DNA of 64,000 nt, from the NCBI RefSeq assembly GCF_014697625.1, contig NZ_JACJSG010000003.1, forward strand, positions 62,001-126,000, read 5' to 3'. The stretch comes from Anabaena azotica FACHB-119. GTDB lineage: Bacteria; Cyanobacteriota; Cyanobacteriia; Cyanobacteriales; Nostocaceae. This document shows, piece after piece, positions 35,142-42,770 of this stretch (the first letter of the stretch is position 1; the number at the start of each line of letters is the position of its first letter). Made by a program: the position numbers and the translations under genes. The notes under the pieces were generated by a model. That model saw only the letters and a list, made by a program, of their open reading frames with translations, was not told the origin of the DNA and made no database searches.

Positions 35142-36584
35142 GTGATTAATAGGCAAATAATGTCAAATAGTTCTGTTAGCAGAACCTATATACAAGAAAC
35201 GCCAAGCACTCTACTAGCATGGATAGTAATTTCAGTCTTTATATTATTTACCAGCTTATGTATTGCTATCGGTGCTGGTAGCATTTTTCGCCCAGGTTAC
35301 ATAGCTTTATCTTTGGCGATCGCTATTTTCTTCTATCTGCGCTATCCCACATTTTATATAGGTTTCACTTGGTGGATATGGTTTTTAACACCGCTAATTT
35401 CTCGCTTAATTGATTATCGCTCCGGTTTTGATGAGTCTCGATTAATACTTCTATCACAATATCTAGTTAGTCTTGTCCCTATATATACCTTTTTTAGAGA
35501 CCTTCCTAAGTCCTATCGTCAAGGTGGCTTACCTTTTATTTTAGGTTTTTTAGGTGTGTTATATGGTTTTCTGATTGGCTTGGTAAAAACCTCACCCATG
35601 ACTGCGGCAAGGTCAATGTTGGACTGGTTTACACCTATTCCTTTTGCTTTTTACTTATTTATCAATTGGCGAAATTATCCTCAATATCGACAAAGTATTC
35701 AGCGCACATTCCTTTGGGGTGTACTCGTCATGGGAACTTATGGAATTGTACAGTACTTGATTGCGCCTGATTGGGATCGATTCTGGCTAATCAGCACAAA
35801 ATTAACTAGCTTCGGAGATCCTGTACCTCTTGGTCTGCGCGTTTGGGGTACTCAGTCATCCCCTGGGCCGTTTGCCGTCACAATGATGACAGGTTTATTA
35901 TTACTCTTGAATGCCACCGGACTTTTTAGTTTTGCTGCTGCTGGGGTAGGATACTTATCCTTCCTTCTTACAATGGTACGTACTCTCTGGGGTTGCTGGT
36001 TTGTAGGACTGCTGACTATGTTTAGTTCACTCAAACCACGTTTACAAATGCGCTTAATTGTCACTATTTTAGTAATAGCAATTTGCGTTATTCCATTAGT
36101 AACTATGGAACCATTTGCGGATGCAATTAATTCTCGCCTGCAAACTTTAACTAATCTAGAAAAAGATGATAGTGCTAAAGTCAGGCAAAAGATTTACGAA
36201 GAAGGTATCGGCAAAGCACTAACCAACGGTCTAGGTAACGGTATCGGAAATACTTTTGTTGTCGATAAAGATGGCATCCTCAGACCGATTGTCATTGACA
36301 GTGGTATCCTTGATATGTTTTTCACCTTGGGTTGGTTTGGCGCTATTTTTTACCTGGGTGGACTAATTTTGGTTTTACATCAAATATTGCAATATACTGA
36401 GTTTCGCTTCGATTCTTTTATGGCTGCTTGTCGTTCTATTGTCATCGGTTGTTTTGCAGCCCTCCCTGGAGGTAGTGTCATGCTAGGCTTGTCGGGGATA
36501 ATACTCTGGTGCTTTATCGCCTTAGCTATAGCTGGACATAAATATTATGTACATCAACGAATAACAAACAATTTATATTCGTGA
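35142..36584 (+). CDS. O-antigen polymerase/ligase-like multi-span membrane protein
   Basis: About 480 residues from the GTG at 35142 (GGGAGA seven bases upstream); TTG 35127 and ATG 35160 are alternatives. Ten or more hydrophobic segments are visible, such as LLAWIVISVFILFTSLCIAIGAG, YIALSLAIAIFFYL, LPFILGFLGVLYGFLIGLV and AFYLFINW. A large loop with RLQTLTNLEKDDSAKVRQ and GLGNGIGNTF resembles the Wzy_C domain of polymerases and ligases. It closes the polysaccharide island, as the Wzy-like gene does in Anabaena, and should polymerise the repeat units. The family is divergent, so ligase and polymerase cannot be told apart by eye. Confidence 0.82.
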   Translation: MINRQIMSNSSVSRTYIQETPSTLLAWIVISVFILFTSLCIAIGAGSIFRPGYIALSLAIAIFFYLRYPTFYIGFTWWIWFLTPLISRLIDYRSGFDESRLILLSQYLVSLVPIYTFFRDLPKSYRQGGLPFILGFLGVLYGFLIGLVKTSPMTAARSMLDWFTPIPFAFYLFINWRNYPQYRQSIQRTFLWGVLVMGTYGIVQYLIAPDWDRFWLISTKLTSFGDPVPLGLRVWGTQSSPGPFAVTMMTGLLLLLNATGLFSFAAAGVGYLSFLLTMVRTLWGCWFVGLLTMFSSLKPRLQMRLIVTILVIAICVIPLVTMEPFADAINSRLQTLTNLEKDDSAKVRQKIYEEGIGKALTNGLGNGIGNTFVVDKDGILRPIVIDSGILDMFFTLGWFGAIFYLGGLILVLHQILQYTEFRFDSFMAACRSIVIGCFAALPGGSVMLGLSGIILWCFIALAIAGHKYYVHQRITNNLYS

Positions 36585-36989
36585 ATTTTACCAAGTTAAA
36601 AAATCTTAGCAACACATTCATTATCTGTAGGGTACGTCAGTACAAAGCACATTTTCAAAGTATGTGTAGTCCGTGTATTTATACCTTATAAAACTATAAT
36701 ATGGTGCTGCACTGCCCACCCTACTGGCGACGCAAAGCGCAAAATATAGAAGAAACACTTTTTTCTTCTCCTACACCCCTATACCCCCACACATATAAGA
36801 CGTAATGATTGTAATCATTTTGGCAACATTCTTAAGATTGTTGAAGCAAGCGGATATACACCTATACTGAATGAATCGTATCTTTATATTGAAAGACTTT
36901 CGCAAAATTATTTATTCTAGTAATTGACTTGATTTTTGATAATAAATCGCATAACCTAGACGTTTAGTTATATTCATCCTGTGAAGGAT
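36585..36989. other. Spacer at the right end of the island with inverted dispersed repeat
   Basis: 36739-36787 is the reverse complement (with an 8-bp insertion) of the repeat at 11810-11850. Just left of it, 36705-36725 carries CTGCACTGCCCACCCTACT, related to the one near 11905. The right part is AT-rich and likely holds the promoter for the small secreted protein. Confidence 0.65.
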
Positions 36990-37373
36990 ATGAACAAAAA
37001 ACTCATACTTGGTTTGTTTGCTAGTTCGTCAATTTTCACATCATTGATATCTACGCTAGGGATAATCAATCCTGCTCATGCTAATGTTAACTTGACACAG
37101 CGATTAATACACACTGATGATGGTCGTACCTGTATCACCAATCCTCACGGTCTTAAAGATTTTGTGTGTATTCGCGACACAGAAAGAGATCCCAAAGCTG
37201 CACCTCCACCTAAATCAATGATAGTCTCATCGCGTCCGTCCGATAATACAGTTGCAGAACTGGATTTCACCGATGAAGAAAGCGAAGCAGCAATTAGAAT
37301 ATTTAAGTGTGACTGTCCGTATTGTATTAACTCTTTGCGGCAATTACGGGGTACTGGCAACTTAGTGTACTAG
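36990..37373 (+). CDS. Small secreted Cys-containing protein of unknown function
   Basis: 127 residues from the ATG at 36990 (AAGGAT just before); a GTG three codons upstream is in frame. The first 31 residues form a signal peptide (LILGLFASSSIFTSLISTLG) with cleavage likely after PAHA. The mature part has Cys in TCITNP and FVCIRD and a CDCPYC cluster near the C-terminus (KCDCPYCINSLRQLRG). Even Cys number suggests disulfides in the periplasm. No known domain is recognised. It is the first gene after the island and has its own upstream region, so a role in polysaccharide assembly is not implied. Confidence 0.75.
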   Translation: MNKKLILGLFASSSIFTSLISTLGIINPAHANVNLTQRLIHTDDGRTCITNPHGLKDFVCIRDTERDPKAAPPPKSMIVSSRPSDNTVAELDFTDEESEAAIRIFKCDCPYCINSLRQLRGTGNLVY

Positions 37374-37792
37374 GTTGACAACGTACTATTCAATTTAAGT
37401 GATACTGCTGTTTGTCTTAGTAAAAAAAGCATTTTTTGTAACCAAATATATCCCAGTCTTTCAATTGATTGATAATTGCTCATATACTATTCGCTTCAAA
37501 CTAAAGAAAAATTTATAAGTGTTGATTTTTCGTTTTGTAGCAGAGATTTTGACCCCTCTCCAAACCTCTCACGCCAGTTGCTACAACGGGGGGAACCCCC
37601 GCAACGCACTGGCTCCCCCACGGGGGGAGAGGCTTTGAAACACAATAATCTTTTTTCTCTGATTGTATGAAACCACCCTGCCTCTCCTACGAGGAGAGGG
37701 AGGAGAAACGAAAACCTCACCCTCTTACTCCCCTCTCCTCGTAGGAGAGGGGTTGGGGGTGAGGTCAAAACAACGCTTGTCAATTCAACGTT
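37374..37792. repeat. Intergenic region with a ~177-bp dispersed repeat, copy 1
   Basis: 37501-37677 matches 42113-42290 in the same orientation with few differences: both contain CAAACCTCTCACGCCAG, ACGGGGGGAACCCCCGCAACG and CCCACGGGGGGAGAGGC, and end TTGTATGAAAC(C/T)ACCCTGC. 37678-37765 adds opposed CTCTCCTACGAGGAGAG palindromes. Short frames here are repeat translations. Confidence 0.8.
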
Positions 37793-39523
37793 TCATAGAG
37801 AAGAAAACTGTTGGGCATAAAATCTAGCATAGCGATTTTCCAGTGCTAACAATTCCTCGTGATTGCCTGATTCGACTATTTGCCCTCGTTCCAAAACTAA
37901 AATCCGATCGCACCTCCTCACGGTACTTAGACGGTGAGCAATAATAAACACAGTGCGATTTACCATCAATCTTTCTAAAGCTTCCTGTACCAAGGCTTCT
38001 GACTCAGAATCTAAGGCTGATGTTGCCTCATCTAGTATCAAAATTTGCGGGTTCAGCAACACTGCACGGGCGATCGCAATTCTTTGGCGTTGTCCACCAG
38101 ATAAATTTACACCCCTCTCACCCACCCAAGTATTGTAACCTTCTGGTAGTTGGGTAATAAATTGATGGGCGTTAGCAATTTTCGCCGCAGTCACCACGGC
38201 TTCCATATCATATATTTCTTTGCCAAAGGCGATATTTTGGGCAATTGTGCCAGAAAACATCACGGTTTCTTGGGGAACAATGCCAATTTGTTGACGCAGA
38301 CTTTCTAGCTTGACATCGTGGATATCAATGTCGTCAATCAAGATTTGTCCGGTTGAGGGGTCATAAAAACGGGGGAGGAGGTTGACAAAAGTGGTTTTAC
38401 CTGCACCGGAAGCACCGACAAGTGCGATCGCTTCCCCTGGAAATGCTAATAAGCTAATATCTTTTAAGACGGGTTCCCCTGGCTTATAAGCAAATGTCAC
38501 GCTGCGATATTCCACTTTCCCCTTCACCGCCGGGAGAGTAATTGCACTCGGCTTTTCTACAACCGTAGGCTGCATCGCCATCAATTCAAAAATCCGGTCA
38601 ACCGAAGCTTCCCCTTGCTTAAATTCGTTGTAATTGTTCGTGACATGACCGATGGGGTCAATTAACAACCCGGCTGCGGCTAAATAACTGAAAAATTCAC
38701 CTACTGTTAAATTATTTTGCTGAATTTGCCAAGCTCCCACCATCAGCAAGGATAATGCACTTAAAGCTTCCAAAAATCCCACAATGGGAATTTGGATTGC
38801 CTTAAGACGTTCTGTCGAGTATTTGGCTTGAAAACTGCGTTCTGCTTCCCGGCTAAATCTGGCAATTTCGTACTTTTCCGCCGCGAATGCGCGAATTAAA
38901 CGAATTCCACTGAAAACTTCTGTGAGAATTGCTGACAAATCAGATACACGGTTTTGACTTCTCAGGGAATATTTACGTAACCTTTCCCCAAACCAGCCAA
39001 TTAAAATTCCCATCAACGGGGCAACTATCACGGTGGCTAAGGTGAGTTGCCAGTTGAGGTATATCATGTATATTGGGATGGCTACCAACTGCAAGACGCA
39101 GGGAATAAAATCGTGAAATAATTTGTTGACTACTTCGCCAATGCGGTCAATATCTTCGGTGAGGCGGTATGATAAATCACCTGCTTTAGCTGTTTCAAAG
39201 TAGCTTAAATCTAATTTTTGTAGATGGGTGTAAACTTGCTGGCGGAGACGAAAAGCCACCCGTAAAGCCGCTTTCGACATATAAATGTCTTGTACAGACT
39301 GAAAAAAGCCCCGCACAAGAAACACTAAGCCTAAAATGGCTGCTAATTGAGCGATCGCTACTACATTACCTTGTCCAAAAGGATTGGCTAACTTACCTGC
39401 AAAATTAATTAAAGTCAACGTCGCCAGCACATATCCCACAATGCCGACAAGCCCCTTAGTGATATTCTGCCACTGGGGTCTAATATAGGGTAGCAGTTGC
39501 CAGTAATTAGAACGAGTTTTCAA
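37793..39523 (-). CDS. ABC-type exporter, fused membrane and ATPase domains
   Basis: 576 residues with a TTG start; no in-frame ATG lies upstream and the N-terminus KTRSNYWQLLPYIRPQW is typical. Six membrane spans (about 15-310), then an ATPase domain with Walker A GASGAGKTTFVNLLPRFYDP, Q-loop VPQETVMFSGT, signature LSGGQRQRIAIARA, Walker B ILILDEATSALDS and IAHRLST. Half-size MsbA/lipid-type exporter. It shares family with HepA but is transcribed towards the island and separated by a repeat region, so it is probably not part of it. Substrate (lipid, peptide or glycolipid) unknown. It ends against the repeat region. Confidence 0.9.
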   Translation of the reverse strand: MKTRSNYWQLLPYIRPQWQNITKGLVGIVGYVLATLTLINFAGKLANPFGQGNVVAIAQLAAILGLVFLVRGFFQSVQDIYMSKAALRVAFRLRQQVYTHLQKLDLSYFETAKAGDLSYRLTEDIDRIGEVVNKLFHDFIPCVLQLVAIPIYMIYLNWQLTLATVIVAPLMGILIGWFGERLRKYSLRSQNRVSDLSAILTEVFSGIRLIRAFAAEKYEIARFSREAERSFQAKYSTERLKAIQIPIVGFLEALSALSLLMVGAWQIQQNNLTVGEFFSYLAAAGLLIDPIGHVTNNYNEFKQGEASVDRIFELMAMQPTVVEKPSAITLPAVKGKVEYRSVTFAYKPGEPVLKDISLLAFPGEAIALVGASGAGKTTFVNLLPRFYDPSTGQILIDDIDIHDVKLESLRQQIGIVPQETVMFSGTIAQNIAFGKEIYDMEAVVTAAKIANAHQFITQLPEGYNTWVGERGVNLSGGQRQRIAIARAVLLNPQILILDEATSALDSESEALVQEALERLMVNRTVFIIAHRLSTVRRCDRILVLERGQIVESGNHEELLALENRYARFYAQQFSSL

Positions 39524-39643
39524 GCTGTCACATCCACAACAATATAGTCCTTTGTTTGACGCTACCAGCTTTTGTGTAGTTTCAGCCTAACAAAAATACC
39601 CATTCACTATTTATTCAACTGATAACTGACAACTGACCACTGA

Positions 39644-39949
39644 CTACTTAACAGACACAGCATCAACATCAACTGTTTTTTCACTAACAGTAGACTCTAC
39701 TGTGGTATCGGTATTAGGTTCGCCCTTACGTGCTTTCCAACCTTCCAGCACCAGCCCAGAAACTTCACTAACTAAAATTGACAACACAAAAAAGTCATCA
39801 ATCTCTCCCACAAAGGGAATAAAATCTGGAGCAATATCAATTGGGCTGAGAATATAAGCTAATGATCCTATAATGACCCACCAACGATATTTGGGGTTAC
39901 GCAACAAACCACGATACCAGTTATACACAGCTTGGATGGAAAACTTCAT
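39644..39949 (-). CDS. YkvA-like DUF1232 membrane protein
   Basis: 101 residues. The DUF1232 motif is clear: WWVIIGSLAYILSPIDIAPD then FIPFVGEIDDFFVL, with one or two short hydrophobic segments. Family function is not established. The charged C-terminal tail (GEPNTDTTVESTVSEKTVDVD) is species-variable. AGGGTTAAAGT precedes the ATG. It lies 120 bp upstream of the ABC exporter on the same strand, with a STRR-like spacer (GATAACTGACAACTGACC) between, so cotranscription is possible. Confidence 0.88.
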   Translation of the reverse strand: MKFSIQAVYNWYRGLLRNPKYRWWVIIGSLAYILSPIDIAPDFIPFVGEIDDFFVLSILVSEVSGLVLEGWKARKGEPNTDTTVESTVSEKTVDVDAVSVK

Positions 39950-40553
39950 ACTTTAACCCTCTATTTACCTTTGATTCTGACAAATTACTCCAGAAAATTC
40001 CGGTGGGAATAACCGTCCTACTTAGTCTGGAAGATACTACTGAGATTTATACAGAAATTACCTTTAATCAATTTTAAATATATACAAGCTTTGGCATTAT
40101 TTTGTCAGTCTGTTGATATATTTGCGTTCTCAGCATTTTCACCAATAGATATACTTCTTTTCGACCTGTATGGGTTGAACAAATTTTGCTAGCAGCAATG
40201 TATATGTTTTATTAATTACTTTAAATAAATTTATTTTTAAGAGACAGACTCTTGGATGTTTACTTAATAAGTAATGTAAAGTGATCACAATTGAGTTCTT
40301 AGTAAGGACTTCAGTCCTTTTCTAAGGACTAAAGTCCTGACTACAAACCTTGATTTCTTCAGTCCGTAAATTCATTATCTTGTTCTTCCACATTATAAAA
40401 ATAGGAGAAATATCTACATTATTCAGATGTATTTACTATCTTAAATAATCTGATTTTAACCTCTTATTAATTTAAAGAAAATGATTGCTGTAGATAATTG
40501 AAGCTGGTTATTTGTAACAGATAAAACTTTGGATAAAACGTGAGGAGTAGACA
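39950..40553. other. Divergent intergenic region with AGGACTTCAGTCCTT palindrome
   Basis: 604 bp between divergent genes. 40301-40344 is a double palindrome of AAGGACTTCAGTCCTTTT and AAGGACTAAAGTCCTGAC words, an interspersed repeat type in Nostoc with a variant at 10587. The rest is AT-rich promoter-like DNA. No RNA gene seen. Confidence 0.6.
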
Positions 40554-41813
40554 TTGAATATATCGAGACGTAAATTTTTCACAATGGCAGGAGCATCGGC
40601 TACTGGTGCTGTCCTCCTATCTCCTTTGCAAGCATTCTATGCTAAACCTGTGATTGCTGCTGGGCCTTACGGAAATTTAGTAACTGACCCCAACGGAGTC
40701 TTAGATTTGCCATCTGGATTTACTTATCGCCGACTATCCGAAACAGGTCAAACCATGAATGATGGTTATAAAGTTCCTGGTGGTCACGATGGGATGGGTG
40801 CTTTTGCCGGATCTAATGGTAATACAATTCTCATCCGCAATCATGAACTCACTTCCACTTCTAGCAATGGTTTGAGCGCTCCTAATAGCAGTAAGTACAA
40901 CTCTGCTGCTAGGGGCGGTTGTACTAAATTAGTCGTTAATTCTTCCCGTAACCTAGTAGACCATCGAGGAGTTCTAGCAGGAACCCTGCGTAATTGTGCT
41001 GGTGGGTCTACACCTTCAGATTCTTGGTTAAGCTGCGAGGAAACCTTTGAAACCAATAACGGGAAAAAGCACGGTTACGTGTTTGAAGTTCCCAGTAGTG
41101 CAACTACTTTTGTTAACCCCGTCCCTTTAACCGCAATGGGGCGTTTTAATCATGAGGCTGCTGCTGTAGACCCCAACACGGGCTATATCTACATGACAGA
41201 AGACCGGGGGGATGGGCTGTTTTACCGCTTTGTTCCCAACCAAAGCAACAACTTGAGTGCTGGTGGCTTGTTATACGCCTTAAAAATTACTGGGTCGTCT
41301 GGAGTTAACACAGCTACAGGATTCCCAGTAAATACACCAAAAGCGGTGGAATGGGTACAAATTAACAATCCTGATCCTACTTCTGATACCGTCAGAACAG
41401 AAGGGTATAACAAAGGTGCTGCCAGATTTTCTGGTGGGGAAGGCATCTTTTATGGCAATAATTATGTCTACTTTACTTGCAAGAGTGGGGGTAGTTCTGG
41501 AGATGGGCAAATCTGGCGTTATTCGCCTAGCAATAACACCGTTGAACTGTATATTGAACCTAACAATTCTGGTATTCTAGACAATCCAGATAATCTGGTG
41601 ATTTTTCCTAACCGAGACATTTTCCTGTGTGAAGATGGGGATGGAACGGATTACATTCTAGGCATTACTTCTAGTGGTAGTCTTTACAAGTTTGCTAAGA
41701 ATGCCCTCAACACATCAGAGTTCGCTGGGGTTTGCTTCTCCCCCGATGGTCAGACAATGTTTGTCAACATACAAAGTCCCGGAATAACCTTTGCTATTTG
41801 GGGGCCTTGGTAA
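40554..41813 (+). CDS. Tat-exported DUF839/PhoX-like protein
   Basis: 419 residues from a TTG start preceded by GAGGAG with 6-bp spacing. The TTG is favoured over the ATG at 40584 because only it keeps the twin-arginine signal SRRKFFTMAGASATGAVLLS. The mature protein has the PhoX/DUF839 layout: GHDGMGAF, ILIRNHEL, WLSCEETFE, GRFNHEAAAVDPNTGYIYMTEDRGDG, and a C-terminal DNPDNLV...CEDGDG and FAGVCFSPDG block with many acidic and backbone metal ligands. PhoX enzymes are calcium/iron phosphatases; this one is shorter than classic PhoX, so phosphatase activity is plausible but not certain. The stop codon lies within the 10-bp target duplication of an inserted element. Confidence 0.85.
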   Translation: MNISRRKFFTMAGASATGAVLLSPLQAFYAKPVIAAGPYGNLVTDPNGVLDLPSGFTYRRLSETGQTMNDGYKVPGGHDGMGAFAGSNGNTILIRNHELTSTSSNGLSAPNSSKYNSAARGGCTKLVVNSSRNLVDHRGVLAGTLRNCAGGSTPSDSWLSCEETFETNNGKKHGYVFEVPSSATTFVNPVPLTAMGRFNHEAAAVDPNTGYIYMTEDRGDGLFYRFVPNQSNNLSAGGLLYALKITGSSGVNTATGFPVNTPKAVEWVQINNPDPTSDTVRTEGYNKGAARFSGGEGIFYGNNYVYFTCKSGGSSGDGQIWRYSPSNNTVELYIEPNNSGILDNPDNLVIFPNRDIFLCEDGDGTDYILGITSSGSLYKFAKNALNTSEFAGVCFSPDGQTMFVNIQSPGITFAIWGPW

Positions 41814-41964
41814 CTATAGCTGACTTTTCACGTTATGTGGAAAAGCGTTCCGTCAGACCTAACCCCCCAGCCCCCTTCCCTTGTAGGGAAGGGGGAGAAA
41901 TCAAAGCCTCTCTCCTACAAGGAGAGAGGTCTTCCAGATCCCGTGAAAAGTCAGGTAACTATAG
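41810..41964. mobile_element. MITE-like element D (CTGACTTTTCACG ends) with 10-bp target duplication, copy 1
   Basis: CTGACTTTTCACG (41820-41832) and CGTGAAAAGTCAG (41942-41954) are perfect 13-bp ends of a 135-bp element, flanked on both sides by GTAACTATAG (41810-41819 and 41955-41964). The left copy includes the TAA stop of the DUF839 gene. The interior carries CCCCCTTCCC/GGGAAGGGGG and CTCTCTCC/GGAGAGAG inverted repeats. A second copy is at 55353-55498. Confidence 0.85.
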
Positions 41965-42320
41965 AGGGGACAGGGAACAGGATTAAAATCAATTTTTCGA
42001 TAACCTCTCCCCGACGCGGCTACGGTGTACACACAAGTCTGATAACCTAGTCCTACAACGTTTTGATCCCCCCTAACCCCCCGTAAAAAAGCAGGGTGGT
42101 TTCATACAGAAAAAGAAAAATTTATAAGTTCTGATTTCTGGTGTTGTAGTAGAGATTTTGCCCTCTCTCCAAACCTCTCACGCCAGTTGCTACAACGGGG
42201 GGAACCCCCGCAACGCACTGGCTCCCCCACGGGGGGAGAGGCTTTGAAACAAACGAGTTTTTTTCTCTGATTGTATGAAACTACCCTGCTTTTTAACGGG
42301 GATTTAGGGGGATCTGAAAT
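41965..42320. repeat. Repeat-rich spacer with ~177-bp dispersed repeat, copy 2
   Basis: 42113-42290 is the second copy of the 37501-37677 repeat. It sits inside a wider inverted arrangement: GATCCCCCCTAACCCCC (about 42066) against GGGGATTTAGGGGGATC (about 42298-42314), and GCAGGGTGGTTTCATAC (about 42091) against GTATGAAACTACCCTGC (about 42274-42290). So copy 2 has both terminal arms while copy 1 has only the right one. Confidence 0.75.
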
Positions 42321-42543
42321 CTTGCACCTTCTCAATAACAGGACTTACGCAACTGGCACATGGGTAGGGTGCGTCAGATGTGGAAAATCCTTAAATCTGT
42401 ACGAAATTATTGGGGCTGACGCACCCTACAGTTAGTTTGATTATGACAATTGCGTAAGTCCTAAATAAGCTAGTGGCGATGCCCACCCCACGAAATCATA
42501 AGGGTTTCGGGCTGCGATTTTCGCAATAACAGAGTGGTGCAAG
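42321..42543. mobile_element. Element B copy interrupted by element C (nested insertion)
   Basis: Outer ends CTTGCACC (42321-42328) and GGTGCAAG (42536-42543) are those of element B, and 42465-42540 matches 10486-10560 almost base for base. Element C (AGGACTTACGCA 42340-42351 to TGCGTAAGTCCT 42451-42462) sits inside it. Element C in turn contains a perfect 14-bp inverted repeat GTAGGGTGCGTCAG (42364-42377) / CTGACGCACCCTAC (42416-42429). Confidence 0.78.
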
Positions 42544-42770
42544 TTGTAAGATGACTATTTTTGATGTTTGACAACTGAAACAGAAAAGTCAGGTTGATGT
42601 TAGGAAAAATCGAATACGGGGAACTCTAATTAATGAAGATAGCGAGATGGCGTTGCTAAATTAAGGGGTGACTCTTGTGGGGTGGGCATTATGAGCGCCC
42701 TATGAATAAAAGAAGCAATATACCTATCCTACAAAAAACAAATTTAGTAGCTGGGCAAGATTAATTATTT
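42544..42770. other. Spacer before the CHAT gene
   Basis: AT-rich with a short GTGGGGTGGGCATTATGAGCGCCC word (about 42677-42700) related to the GGGCATTGCCC repeats. Probably contains the promoter of the CHAT-containing cluster; none assigned. Confidence 0.4.

Noticed and set aside
37496..37783. 95-residue minus-strand frame with a proline/glycine composition
   Set aside because: It is translation of dispersed repeat DNA that recurs at 42102-42335 with a similar frame.
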